Shown piece by piece: positions 8,903 through 16,968 of a stretch of 64,000 nucleotides of DNA. The notes beneath the pieces were generated by a model. That model was given only the letters and a program-made list of their open reading frames with translations, was not told where the DNA came from and did not search any database. How positions within the stretch are numbered: the first letter of the stretch is position 1; each line of letters starts with the position of its first letter. The translations under genes were made by a program, and so were the position numbers. The DNA is from Streptomyces rubiginosohelvolus (lineage in GTDB: Bacteria > Actinomycetota > Actinomycetes > Streptomycetales > Streptomycetaceae): the NCBI RefSeq assembly GCF_014649875.1, contig NZ_BMTW01000009.1, forward strand, positions 124,001 through 188,000, read 5' to 3'.

Positions 8903-9921
8903 GCGGGGTCCTCGTCGTCGTGGCGGGCGCGGCTGGGCTGGACGCGCTTGGGCTCGCCGGGCATCTTCGGGTACTCCGGCGGGTAGGGCATGTCGCCGAG
9001 CCCGCGTTCCTTCTCGTCCCGGTCGGCCAGCTCCAGCAGCCCGTCGAGCCGGAATGCCTCCTGGTCCATGTCCGCGTGGACGTCGCCGAGTTCGGCGTAA
9101 CGCACCGGGAGGGTCCGGATGTCGAAGTCGCGGGGTTCGGCATCGTCGATCTCGTCCCAGCGCAGCGGTGCGGAGACCGGGGCGTGCGGGAAGGGGCGTA
9201 CGGAGTAGGCGGAGGCGATGGTGCGGTCACGGGCGGTCTGGTTGAAGTCGACGAAGATCCGCTCGCCGCGCTCCTCCTTCCACCAGGCGGTCGTCACCCG
9301 CTCGGGCATCCGCCGCTCCAGCTCGCGCCCGGCGGCGATCGCGGCGCGCCGCACCTCGACGAAGGTCCAGGCGGGCTCGATGGGCACGAAGACGTGCATC
9401 CCGCGTCCGCCGGAGGTCTTGGGCCAGCCGCGTACGCCGTGGTCCTCCAGGACGGAGCGCAGCTCGTGGGCAGCGGTGACGGCGTCGGCGTAGTCGGTGC
9501 CGGGCTGCGGGTCCAGGTCGATGCGCAGTTCGTCCGGGTGGTCGGTGTCCCCGGCCCGCACCGGCCAGGGGTGGAAGGTGAGGGTGCCGAGGTTGGCGGC
9601 CCAGATCACGGCGGCGAGCTCGGTCGGGCAGATCTCGTCGGCCGGACGGCCGCTCGGGAAGGCGATCCGGGCGGTGGGAATCCACTCGGGGAGGTTCTTC
9701 GGGGCGCGCTTCTGGTAGAAGAAGTCGCCCTCGACCCCGTCCACGAAGCGCTGGAGCGTGGTCGGCCGGTGGTTCAGGGCACGGGTGATCCCGGGGCCGA
9801 CGGCCAGGAAGTACTCGGCCACGTCCCTCTTGGTGTAGCCCTTCTCCGGGAAGTACACCTTGTCCGGGTTGGACAGCCTCACGGCCCGTCCGCCCGCGTC
9901 CAGCTCCACCGCTGCTCCCAT
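8899..9921 (-). CDS. LigD-type primase-polymerase domain protein
   Basis: Stand-alone homologue of the LigD polymerase module, an archaeo-eukaryotic primase-fold enzyme that adds nucleotides at double-strand-break ends during bacterial non-homologous end joining. The 340-aa protein shows the expected start (RLSNPDKVYFPEKGYTKRDV), the metal-binding DLDPQPGTDY with its DxD, TSGGRGMHVFVP, and the late DFNQTARDRTIASAYSVR. No ligase or phosphoesterase domain is fused; a separate ligase gene lies divergently 76 bp away. No Ku gene is in the window. The ATG at 9921 is chosen because the conserved domain begins shortly after it; in-frame starts further upstream are possible, and the ribosome site is weak. 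Confidence 0.87.
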   Translation of the reverse strand: MGAAVELDAGGRAVRLSNPDKVYFPEKGYTKRDVAEYFLAVGPGITRALNHRPTTLQRFVDGVEGDFFYQKRAPKNLPEWIPTARIAFPSGRPADEICPTELAAVIWAANLGTLTFHPWPVRAGDTDHPDELRIDLDPQPGTDYADAVTAAHELRSVLEDHGVRGWPKTSGGRGMHVFVPIEPAWTFVEVRRAAIAAGRELERRMPERVTTAWWKEERGERIFVDFNQTARDRTIASAYSVRPFPHAPVSAPLRWDEIDDAEPRDFDIRTLPVRYAELGDVHADMDQEAFRLDGLLELADRDEKERGLGDMPYPPEYPKMPGEPKRVQPSRARHDDEDPA

Positions 9922-9997
9922 GTCGGCCACCGTAGGCCGGTCGCACATATGCCGCACATCGGGCGACATGGGTGGGTGCGGGGTCCAGAATCGGGCC

Positions 9998-11059
9998 ATG
10001 GACCTGCCGGTGATGCCGCCCGTGAAGCCGATGCTCGCCAAGTCGGTGGCCAAGATCCCGCCGGGCATGGCGTACGAGGCGAAGTGGGACGGCTTCCGGG
10101 CGATCGTCTACCGGGACGGTGACGAGGTCGAGATCGGCAGCCGTACGGGCAAGTCCCTGACCCGTTACTTCCCCGATCTGGTGGACGCCGTGCGGGACAA
10201 CCTCCCGCCGCGCTGTGTGATCGACGGGGAGATCGTGATCGCCCACGAGGGGCGGCTCGACTTCGAGCGGCTCAGCGAGCGCATCCATCCGGCGGACTCC
10301 CGGGTGCGGATGCTCGCCGAGCAGACCCCGGCGAGCTTCATCGCCTTCGACGTCCTCGCGGTCGATGACACCTCTCTGTTGAGCACCCCGCAGGCGGACC
10401 GGCGGGCCGTGCTGACGGCCGCCCTCTCCGGCGCCTCCGCGCCCGTGCTCCTCGCCCCGTCCACCACGGACATCGAGGTCGCCCGGGAGTGGTTCGACCG
10501 GTACGAGGGGGCCGGGCTCGACGGGATCGTGGCCAAACCGCTGGATCTGCCGTACCGGCCCGACACCCGCGCGATGTACAAGATCAAGCACGAGCGGACC
10601 GCCGACGTCGTGGTGGCCGGCTACCGCGAGCACAAGAGCGGCCCGGTCGTCGGCTCGCTCCTGCTCGGCCTGTACGACGCCGGTGGCGTGCTCCAGCACG
10701 TCGGGGTCTGCGCGGCCTTCCCGATGAAGCGGCGCGCCGAGCTGGCCGAGGAACTCGCTCCGCTGCGCTGCGAGTTCGCCGAGCACCCGTGGGGCGCCTG
10801 GGCGGACGCGGCGGCGCACGAACAGTCCCGGCTGCCGGGGACCCAGAACCGCTGGACGGGCAAGAAGGACCAGTCCTGGGTGCCGCTGCGCCCGGAGCGG
10901 GTCTGCGAGGTGGCCTACGACCACATGGAGGGTGACCGGTTCCGGCACACCACCCAGTTCCGCCGGTGGCGTCCGGACCGGTCCCCCGCGAGCTGTACGT
11001 ACGCGCAGTTGGAAGAGGTCGTCTCCTACGATCTCGCGGAGGTGCTGGCGGGGGGCTGA
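9998..11059 (+). CDS. ATP-dependent DNA ligase (LigD ligase-domain type)
   Basis: 353-aa ligase that seals nicks by forming a ligase-AMP intermediate. The nucleotidyltransferase lysine is in EAKWDGFRA (about residues 28-36), followed by IDGEIV, the FIAFDVLAVD strand, LDGIVAKPLD (motif IV) and YKIKHERTADVVV (motif V). A C-terminal OB-fold region (QSWVPLRPERVCEV) completes the minimal ligase. Length and order fit the stand-alone ligases paired with LigD polymerase in actinomycetes; the neighbour at 9921 is such a polymerase, so a role in end joining or stationary-phase repair is likely. The ATG at 9998 fits the conserved N-terminus (PPVKPMLAK). Confidence 0.9.
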   Translation: MDLPVMPPVKPMLAKSVAKIPPGMAYEAKWDGFRAIVYRDGDEVEIGSRTGKSLTRYFPDLVDAVRDNLPPRCVIDGEIVIAHEGRLDFERLSERIHPADSRVRMLAEQTPASFIAFDVLAVDDTSLLSTPQADRRAVLTAALSGASAPVLLAPSTTDIEVAREWFDRYEGAGLDGIVAKPLDLPYRPDTRAMYKIKHERTADVVVAGYREHKSGPVVGSLLLGLYDAGGVLQHVGVCAAFPMKRRAELAEELAPLRCEFAEHPWGAWADAAAHEQSRLPGTQNRWTGKKDQSWVPLRPERVCEVAYDHMEGDRFRHTTQFRRWRPDRSPASCTYAQLEEVVSYDLAEVLAGG

Positions 11060-11101
11060 ACCCGCGGCCGCGGGCATGGACGGCGGTCCCGGGGGCACGT
11101 T

Positions 11102-11152
11102 CCGGTGCGGGGGAGGGCCCACCCGCGGCGGGTGGGCCCTCCCCCGCACCGG
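11102..11152. terminator. perfect 23-bp hairpin after the ligase gene
   Basis: Arms 11102-11124 and 11130-11152 are exact reverse complements (23 bp, almost all G/C) with a 5-nt loop GCGGC. It begins 43 bp after the ligase stop and 33 bp before the PPK2 start, so it should end ligase transcription; read-through would also put a very stable structure in the PPK2 leader. Confidence 0.8.
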
Positions 11153-11184
11153 TGGGCGACGAGGCGAGCGGGGAGACCAGGGCG

Positions 11185-12150
11185 ATGACCGAAGGACCGG
11201 GGACCGATCCGGCGGAGCTGCTGAAGGGGCTGACCGTGGACGGCAGCCGTCCCGAGCAGCCCGTCCTGCTGGACGACCGTGGCCGCCCGATCGAGACGTG
11301 GCGGGAGAACTACCCGTACGACCGACGGGTCCGGCGCAAGGAGTACGAGCCGGCCAAGCGCGTCCTCCAGATCGAACTGCTCAAGCTCCAGCGCTGGGTC
11401 CGCGAGAGCGGGCAGCGGCTGGTGGTCCTGTGCGAGGGGCGGGACGCGGCGGGCAAGGGCGGAACCATCCAGCGCTTCACCGAGCGGCTGAATCCGCGTG
11501 GCGCACGTGTGGTCGCCCTGGAGAAGCCCACCGAGCGCGAGAGCGGCCAGTGGTACTTCCAGCGCTACGTGGCCCAGCTCCCGACGGCCGGGGAGATCGT
11601 CTTCTTCGACCGTTCCTGGTACAACCGGGCCGGTGTGGAGCGGGTGATGGACTTCTGCACCACGGAGCAGTACGAGCACTTCCTGCGCCAGGCCCCGCAG
11701 TTCGAGCGGATGCTCGTCGAGGACGGTGTGCTGCTGGTGAAGTTCTGGTTCTCGGTCTCCCGCAGCGAGCAGCGGACCCGGTTCGCGATCCGGCAGGTCG
11801 ACCCGGTCCGCCAGTGGAAGCTGTCGCCGACCGACCTGGCGTCGCTCGACCTGTGGGACGAGTACACGGCCGCGAAGGTGGAGATGTTCCGGGCCACGGA
11901 CACCGAGTACGCCCCGTGGACCGTGGTGAAGAACAACGACAAGAAGCGCGGCCGGCTGGAGGCGATGCGCAGCCTCCTGTCACGGTTCGACTACGACAGC
12001 AAGGACGAGAAGACCGTCGGTAACCCGGACCCCCAGATCGTCGGCCCGGCGGACACCCTGCTGGAGCCGGGCGAGGAGCGGGCGGACCTCTCGCCCACGC
12101 CGCTGACCGGCCGGGCGCACGGGCCGGGCGACCATCCCGGCCAGGATTGA
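11185..12150 (+). CDS. ppk2: polyphosphate kinase 2 family protein
   Basis: 321-aa PPK2-family P-loop kinase, transferring phosphate between polyphosphate and nucleotides. Walker A is in CEGRDAAGKGGTI (about residues 79-91) and Walker B in FFDRSWYNRAGVE; these, with the lid-region arginines and the W-rich core, define PPK2. Whether it favours NDP or NMP substrates cannot be told by eye. The last 50 residues (DSKDEKTVG onwards) are a Pro/Gly/Asp-rich tail outside the catalytic domain. The ATG at 11185 follows a weak GGGCG site and the conserved core begins about 40 residues later. It is isolated between two strong hairpins, so it is probably monocistronic. Confidence 0.9.
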   Translation: MTEGPGTDPAELLKGLTVDGSRPEQPVLLDDRGRPIETWRENYPYDRRVRRKEYEPAKRVLQIELLKLQRWVRESGQRLVVLCEGRDAAGKGGTIQRFTERLNPRGARVVALEKPTERESGQWYFQRYVAQLPTAGEIVFFDRSWYNRAGVERVMDFCTTEQYEHFLRQAPQFERMLVEDGVLLVKFWFSVSRSEQRTRFAIRQVDPVRQWKLSPTDLASLDLWDEYTAAKVEMFRATDTEYAPWTVVKNNDKKRGRLEAMRSLLSRFDYDSKDEKTVGNPDPQIVGPADTLLEPGEERADLSPTPLTGRAHGPGDHPGQD

Positions 12151-12173
12151 GCCGGGCCTTTTCCGCCACGGGG

Positions 12174-12223
12174 CTGATAAAGGGGGCTCCTCCACCAGCA
12201 GGTGGAGGAGCCCCCTTTATCAG
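12174..12223. terminator. bidirectional terminator, perfect 23-bp stem
   Basis: Arms 12174-12196 and 12201-12223 match exactly over 23 bp with the 4-nt loop AGCA. The outer part of the stem is A/T-containing (CTGATAAAG / CTTTATCAG), giving short T-runs on both strands. It sits between the convergent PPK2 and lipoprotein genes and would serve both. Confidence 0.88.
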
Positions 12224-12253
12224 TCCTTCTCCGCGCCCGAAAAGCGGAATGCG

Positions 12254-12976
12254 TCAGGCGTTGATCTTTTCCAGATCCACCACGTCCTCGGCGGCGGGCT
12301 TCTGGGCGTCAACCTCTTTGTTGTAATCGCTCAGCACCGTCTCGCTCGGCGTATCGCCGCCCTCGGAAACCGCCTTGAGGACATAGGGTTCGCCCTCGGT
12401 GGCCACGTACATGGTGATCTTCTCGCCGTTCTCCTGCTTCTTCTCCAGGATCAGCGCGGGCTTGCCGTCGACCTCCGTGGTGTCGCCCTTCTTCATTCCC
12501 TTGCGCTCGGACTTGTCGCTGTCCAGCATGGCCAGGGCGGCCTGTTTGTCGCACATTCCCTCCGTGCCGGACTGCGCCGGGTCGGAGGCCACCCACTTGC
12601 CCTGCACCTGCTTGACCACCTCTTCGGTGCCGGGCTTCCCCTTCAGCGTGTTCTGCCAGAACTTCTCGTCGCCCCGCACATAGACGCTCTGCCCGACCTG
12701 GAGGACATCGGCCTTGGCGCCCCGTCCGGTCATGGTGCCCGTGCAGTGGTCCTGGTCGTCGACATGGAAGTCGATGCCGATCTCGTTGCCACCGGGCTGC
12801 TGCGCCTTTCCGGCGATCCGCAGGGATTTCGCGTCACGCGTCGCCTTGATCGCGTCCGCAGCGATGGTGTCCGCACTCTTTCCGTCGAACGCTTCATCGG
12901 ATCCTCCACCGCCGCACCCCACCAGCGCCGTTGCCCCCAGAGAAACCGAAACCGCAGCCAGGATGACCTTCTTCAT
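12254..12976 (-). CDS. secreted lipoprotein (LppX/LprG-like fold suspected)
   Basis: 240-aa exported lipoprotein. The type II signal peptide ends in the lipobox LVGC at about residues 19-22, followed by a Gly/Ser linker. The mature part has the pattern of actinobacterial LppX/LprAFG-type carriers or similar lipoproteins: an early 'AIKATRDAKSLRIAG' helix-strand, repeated beta strands, and a D/E-rich end (AAEDVVDLEKINA). Such proteins bind lipids or act as surface lipoproteins; the family assignment is tentative. GGGAGG lies upstream of the ATG. It is the last minus-strand gene after the mce block but is separated from it by 165 bp. Confidence 0.75.
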   Translation of the reverse strand: MKKVILAAVSVSLGATALVGCGGGGSDEAFDGKSADTIAADAIKATRDAKSLRIAGKAQQPGGNEIGIDFHVDDQDHCTGTMTGRGAKADVLQVGQSVYVRGDEKFWQNTLKGKPGTEEVVKQVQGKWVASDPAQSGTEGMCDKQAALAMLDSDKSERKGMKKGDTTEVDGKPALILEKKQENGEKITMYVATEGEPYVLKAVSEGGDTPSETVLSDYNKEVDAQKPAAEDVVDLEKINA

Positions 12977-13141
12977 CGCATTCCCTCCCTGAAATGGTGA
13001 GGGCCTCCCCGGGCCCTCATGAGCCCGGGTACCCAGCGGATGAAGAAAGTCACTCACCTTTTTCCCGCCGTCCTTTTCCGGCGGCTCCGGGAGCGAAGTG
13101 GAATTCAGCCCTCCCGGCCGACTGGAGGGAATGGGCGTGAC

Positions 13142-14407
13142 TCAGACCGCGGCTTCCTCCCCCGGTACGCACGGGTCGTCAGGCTCGTCCTGGCCGCCCG
13201 GGGCCGTATCGGACGGCAAGGGGTCCGCGGGGGACGGGGACGGCGTTTCGCCCGGGCAGCCCGGGTCGGTCCCACCGGGGTCGGGCGGCGTGGTGGGCCC
13301 GGTCGGATCGGGGCTGGGGCCGGGGTCGGTCGGATCAGGGCTGGGGCCCGGGTCGGTCGGGTCGGGGCTGGGGCTCGGACCGGGGTCGGTGGGTCCGGGG
13401 CCCGGGTCCGTCGGGTCGGGGCTGGGGCTCGGGGAGCCGGGGCCCGTCGGGCGGGGCGTGGGGGTCGGGCTCGGCGGCCTGCTCGGCTGCGGGCCGACGA
13501 CGACGCCTCCGTCGTCCTTGCCGGGACGCTCCGGAGCACCGGGACCGCCGACCGGCGCCTTGGGCCGGGTCTTCCCGCCCGGGCCGGGGCTGCCCGGGAG
13601 GACGCCCTCGCCGTCGGCGACCGGGTGGCTGCCGTTGCGGTAGAACTCCAGCCAGGACAGCACCGTCCGCAGATAGGTGTCGGAGCGGTTGTAGCTGAGG
13701 ATCGCCCGGTCCAGGTCGGAGCGGCGGGTCAGATCGCGCGGCCCGGCGCAGAGGTAGTGCCCGGCGGCGAGCGCCGCGTCGTAGATGTTGTCCGGGTCCT
13801 TCCGGCCGTCGCCGTTGCCGTCCGCGCCCCAGGCCGCCCAGGTGGACGGGATGAACTGCATCGGTCCGACGGCCCGGTCGTAGGTGCCGTCACCGTCGTA
13901 CGCCCCGTCGTCCGTGTCCCGGATCAGGGCGAAGCCGTTGCCGTCGAGCGCGGGGCCGAGGATGGGGGTGAGGGTCGTCCCGCGCGCATCGACCCGCCCG
14001 CCGGACGCCTGGCCGGACTCGACCTTGCCGATCGCCGCGAGCAGCTGCCACGGCAGACCGCACCCCGGGTCGCTGCGGCCCACCGCGCTCTCGGCCTTGC
14101 GGTAGGCGGCCAGGACGGTGGCCGGGATGCCCGCCTCCGACCAGGCGCGGGCCACGAGGGGGTTCGGCTTCTTCCCGGGCTTCAGGGGTGCGGGCGGCTT
14201 CGGGGACCGCAGCGGCGGCAACTCGGTGTGGTAGACGTCGTCGCCCGGCACCTCGGTCCACACCACGTCGTCGGAGGCCGCCGCCTTCCCCTTCCGCGGC
14301 TCGGGCAGGGCGAGCCCCGGGGCCTGGGAGGCGGTGAGCGCGGTCATCGCGGCGACGGCGGTGGCCGTGGTGCCGAGCCGGCGGCGCACCGTGCGGTGGA
14401 AGCTCAT
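13142..14407 (-). CDS. secreted lytic murein transglycosylase with proline-rich C-terminal tail
   Basis: 421-aa exported peptidoglycan lytic transglycosylase of the MltB/SLT type. After the signal sequence the catalytic domain (about residues 75-260) contains LPWQLLAAIGKVESG with the catalytic glutamate, TYDRAVGPMQFIPSTWAAWG, and the closing YLRTVLSWLEFY. The remaining 150 residues are a low-complexity Pro/Ser/Asp/Gly tail made of DPTDPGPSP-like repeats, likely a wall-spanning linker. It follows the last Mce-associated gene by only 15 bp on the same strand, so it is probably the distal gene of the mce operon; local wall remodelling for the importer would be a reasonable role, but that is inference. 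Confidence 0.85.
   Translation of the reverse strand: MSFHRTVRRRLGTTATAVAAMTALTASQAPGLALPEPRKGKAAASDDVVWTEVPGDDVYHTELPPLRSPKPPAPLKPGKKPNPLVARAWSEAGIPATVLAAYRKAESAVGRSDPGCGLPWQLLAAIGKVESGQASGGRVDARGTTLTPILGPALDGNGFALIRDTDDGAYDGDGTYDRAVGPMQFIPSTWAAWGADGNGDGRKDPDNIYDAALAAGHYLCAGPRDLTRRSDLDRAILSYNRSDTYLRTVLSWLEFYRNGSHPVADGEGVLPGSPGPGGKTRPKAPVGGPGAPERPGKDDGGVVVGPQPSRPPSPTPTPRPTGPGSPSPSPDPTDPGPGPTDPGPSPSPDPTDPGPSPDPTDPGPSPDPTGPTTPPDPGGTDPGCPGETPSPSPADPLPSDTAPGGQDEPDDPCVPGEEAAV
13262..13450. repeat. imperfect tandem repeats in the transglycosylase tail
   Basis: Degenerate G/C-only units built on GGGGCTGGGGCCGGGTCGGT-like sequence, running head to tail and coding for Asp-Pro-Thr-Asp-Pro-Gly-Pro-Ser-Pro motifs. 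Unit length varies, consistent with slippage or unequal recombination. Confidence 0.75.
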
Positions 14408-14422
14408 GCGGATTCCCTTCGC

Positions 14423-15163
14423 TCAGCGGGTGAACGTGTCGATGGCGGCGATCAGCCAGGTGTCGCCGCGGCGGACGGCGTCCACGGCGAACATGGCCGC
14501 CGCGTAGGTCGTCTCCTCGTCCTTGCCCGTACGGGTGTTGCTCTGGTCGGCGAAGACCAGCAGCCGGGCGCGGTCGCCGTCGAGGAACTCGACCCCGCTC
14601 CCGGTGACGGTGGTGGTCAGGACGAGCTTCTGCTCCGGGGCCTGCTCCCGTACGTCGGCGAGCATGTCCTTGTGCTGCTGCACGGCCCGGCCGGTCAGAT
14701 AGGTGCTCGCCGCACGCTCGGACCGGGCGGGCGAGGCGTAGTCGTAACTGAACACCGCGCCGACCGCCTCGCTGATCCGGCCCTTCACCTCGCTGGTGCG
14801 GCCGATGTCGGTGAGCGCGGCGTTCTGCCGGGCGGGCTCGTCGCGGAGACTGCTCGCCGAGGCGAACGCCCAGACGGCGACGGCCCCGAGAAGCACGGTG
14901 AGCGCGCAGAGCACGGCGGGCAGCGTGATGCGGAGGCGGGCGGCCCGGGCCCGGGGAGCTTCGTCCGTGGGGCTGTCGTCAGCGGCGTCAGGCGCGGCTT
15001 CCACGGCGTCAGCGGCGTCGGGCGCGCTGTCGTCAGCGGCGTCCAGCTCGGCTTCGACGGTGTCGGGCTCTCCGTAGGCCGGTTCCGTCCCCGTTCCCGC
15101 CGTACGGGAAGGGGTCGTGGCCAGCCGGCGTCGGCGGTTGACGAGGTGACGGGTCGTCGACAT
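14423..15163 (-). CDS. Mce-associated membrane protein (second copy of type B)
   Basis: 246-aa single-pass protein with a long cytoplasmic N-terminus rich in Ala/Asp/Glu (EAELDAADDSAPDAADAVEAAP), one transmembrane helix (LPAVLCALTVLLGAVAVWAF) and an external domain with ALTDIGRTSEVKGRISEAVGAVFSYDY and LLVFADQ. It closely parallels the product of 15839-16450 over the whole external domain (ALTDAEATTRVTGDVSSALSKVFSYG; LLVFLDQ). Such proteins accompany Mce complexes in actinobacteria and are thought to stabilise them. The start at 15163 has GGAGAGGA upstream. The asymmetric acidic repeat at the N-terminus is absent from the paralogue. Confidence 0.8.
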   Translation of the reverse strand: MSTTRHLVNRRRRLATTPSRTAGTGTEPAYGEPDTVEAELDAADDSAPDAADAVEAAPDAADDSPTDEAPRARAARLRITLPAVLCALTVLLGAVAVWAFASASSLRDEPARQNAALTDIGRTSEVKGRISEAVGAVFSYDYASPARSERAASTYLTGRAVQQHKDMLADVREQAPEQKLVLTTTVTGSGVEFLDGDRARLLVFADQSNTRTGKDEETTYAAAMFAVDAVRRGDTWLIAAIDTFTR

Positions 15164-15212
15164 GGGTGGGTCCTCTCCGGGGCGTGCGGGGTGGGTGGGG
15201 TGCGGCGCGAGG

Positions 15213-15779
15213 TCAGCCGGCCGTGGAGCCGACGGGCGCCTGGCCCAGCGCACTGAGCTTCCACCCTCCGGCCGTCCTGGTGAGGGTGCCGAGCAACCGG
15301 CTCTCCTTCACCGCCGGTTCGCCCTCGGGCGCGGTCACGGTGACCCGTAGGGCGACCATCACCCCTGCCCGTCCCGCCCGTTGGTCCAGTTCGGTCACCG
15401 CGCCGGAGAGGACCTTCGCCGTGCTCACCGTCTTCGCCTCGGCGATCTGGCGGGCGAAATCGTCCCGTCCGTCGACTAGTTGGCGGTGCAGGTCGCCGGT
15501 GGTGGACTGCTCCCAGCTGTCGAGCCCCTGCTCCAGCGCCTTGTGGTCCAGGGTGTTCATGTTCTGCACCGCCTGCTCCCCCGCCGCCAGCGCGTCGTCC
15601 CGCGCCTGCGCGAAGGACGCCGCGTCGTCGTGCGAGGCCTCGTAGCGCTGCCAGCCGCCCCAGCCCGCCGCGCCGGCCGCGCAGACCACCAGGGCCAGGG
15701 CGGCGAGCAGGAGTGGGTTCCTCGTCCCGGTCGTCCCACCGCTCTCGGTGTTCACTGTCGCCGTTCGCCGCCGTTCCAT
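15213..15779 (-). CDS. Mce-associated membrane protein (second copy of type A)
   Basis: 188-aa single-pass protein: short cytoplasmic start, a helix at about residues 20-40 (LLLAALALVVCAAGAAGW), then an extracytoplasmic domain (FAQARDDALAAGEQAVQNMNTLDHKALEQGLDSWEQSTTGDLHRQL ... LTRTAGGWKLSALGQAP, quoted in pieces here only as landmarks). It is the paralogue of the 16447-16968 product, sharing the ARD.AL..G, NTLD/NSLD, STTG/STG and RTA.GWK landmarks. The start at 15779 is set by GGGAGAGG upstream; earlier in-frame codons have no such site. Role: accessory to the Mce importer, by family. Confidence 0.8.
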   Translation of the reverse strand: MERRRTATVNTESGGTTGTRNPLLLAALALVVCAAGAAGWGGWQRYEASHDDAASFAQARDDALAAGEQAVQNMNTLDHKALEQGLDSWEQSTTGDLHRQLVDGRDDFARQIAEAKTVSTAKVLSGAVTELDQRAGRAGVMVALRVTVTAPEGEPAVKESRLLGTLTRTAGGWKLSALGQAPVGSTAG

Positions 15780-15838
15780 GTGCTGCCTCTCCCCTGTCTG
15801 CCGAACCGGGCCTGTGCGCCATCGCCTCCGGGTCGCCG

Positions 15839-16450
15839 TCATGTGGAGCCGATCTCGACGATCCACCAGCGTCCGTCGCGCAGTTCGGCGGTCACCGTGA
15901 GCTGCGCGGAGGCGGTGGTGGGGGTGCGGCCCCGGCGTTCGTAGACCTGGTCGAGGAAGACCAGGAGGTGGGCGCTGTCATCGGTCAGCCGGGTCACGCC
16001 GGCCCGGACGACCTCGGTGGTGAGCGTCAGCTTCTGGTCGGCGGACTGCCGCTCGACCTGGCCGAACAGCGTCGCGTACTGCTGGAGCGCCTTGCCCGCC
16101 AGGACCCTTTCTGCTGCCGCCCTGGTGCCGGCGGTGGCCCCGGGACCGTACGAGAAGACCTTGCTGAGTGCGCTGCTGACATCGCCGGTGACGCGGGTCG
16201 TCGCCTCCGCGTCGGTGAGCGCCAGGTTCGCCGTGGCCGGGGTGTCGCGCAGCTGGCGCCCTTCGGCGTACAGGGCGCCGCCCGTGGCGATGAGCGCGAC
16301 CGTCAGCAGGGCGCCGAGGACGCGCGGCCACCGGCGGCGGGACACGTCCGCGCCGACTTCCGGGTCCGGCGTGCCCGTTCGGGCCTCCTCGGCCTCGGGG
16401 TCGAGGGCGGCATCGCTGCTCACCGTCGTCGTTGCTCCGCTCGCGCTCAT
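15839..16450 (-). CDS. Mce-associated membrane protein (first copy of type B)
   Basis: 203-aa protein with a cytoplasmic acidic N-terminus, a transmembrane helix near residues 42-62 (VLGALLTVALIATGGALYAEG) and an external NTF2-like domain ending in ELRDGRWWIVEIGST. Family: actinobacterial Mce-associated (Mam/Mas) proteins. Its start overlaps the stop of the upstream gene (ATGAGC), indicating coupling. Paralogous to 14423-15163. Confidence 0.82.
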   Translation of the reverse strand: MSASGATTTVSSDAALDPEAEEARTGTPDPEVGADVSRRRWPRVLGALLTVALIATGGALYAEGRQLRDTPATANLALTDAEATTRVTGDVSSALSKVFSYGPGATAGTRAAAERVLAGKALQQYATLFGQVERQSADQKLTLTTEVVRAGVTRLTDDSAHLLVFLDQVYERRGRTPTTASAQLTVTAELRDGRWWIVEIGST

Positions 16451-16968
16451 CGGCCGCCGCCCGTCCCTATCGCCGTGAGTGCCTTGACCTTCCAGCCGTC
16501 GGCCGTACGGGCGAGGGTCGCCCCGAACCGCTTGCGCTGGGTGCCGGAAGCGCCGGAGCGCGGAGTGACCTCGACGTCCACGGTGGCGATCAGCTCCGCC
16601 GTACCGGTGCGCTCGTCCAGTGCGGTGAGCGCCGCCGACGTGACTTTGCCCCGGGCCGTGTCGCCCGCCGTCGTGAGGGACTTCGCGTCGGCCTTACGGG
16701 TCCGCGCCAGTTCGTCGTGGAGCGGACCGGTGGAGGAGTCCAGCCAGGCCCGTAACCCGTCGTCGACCCGCTGCGCGTTCTCGCCGTCCAGGCTGTTCAG
16801 CGTCGCGAGGTGCCGCTTGCCCTCGGCCAGGGCCGTGTCGCGGGCCTTCGCGTGGGACAGGGAGCGGTCGCCGCGCGCCTGCCCGTACGACCAGGCCCCC
16901 AGGCCGCAGACCAGGGCGGCGACGAGGAGGACGGCCCAGCCGCCCAGGTGCCGGGTCCGGGGGGTCAT
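16447..16968 (-). CDS. Mce-associated membrane protein (first copy of type A)
   Basis: 173-aa protein with an N-terminal helix (WAVLLVAALVCGLGAWSYG) and an external domain with AKARDTALAEGKRHLATLNSLD and the closing RTADGWKVKALTAIG. It overlaps mceF upstream by 4 nt and the next gene downstream by 4 nt, so it is a member of the mce operon. Paralogous to 15213-15779. Confidence 0.82.
   Translation of the reverse strand: MTPRTRHLGGWAVLLVAALVCGLGAWSYGQARGDRSLSHAKARDTALAEGKRHLATLNSLDGENAQRVDDGLRAWLDSSTGPLHDELARTRKADAKSLTTAGDTARGKVTSAALTALDERTGTAELIATVDVEVTPRSGASGTQRKRFGATLARTADGWKVKALTAIGTGGGR

Noticed and set aside
11102..11152. Attachment site or transposon inverted repeat
   Set aside because: The two arms are 5 bp apart with nothing between; as a pair downstream of a stop codon it is a terminator hairpin. 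The same applies to 12174-12223.
13262..13450. CRISPR-like or satellite array
   Set aside because: Units are imperfect, contiguous without spacers, and in frame with the Pro-rich tail of the transglycosylase.
13019..15256. 745-aa plus-strand frame opposite the transglycosylase
   Set aside because: Shadow of the repeat-rich minus-strand gene; no motif and no ribosome site.
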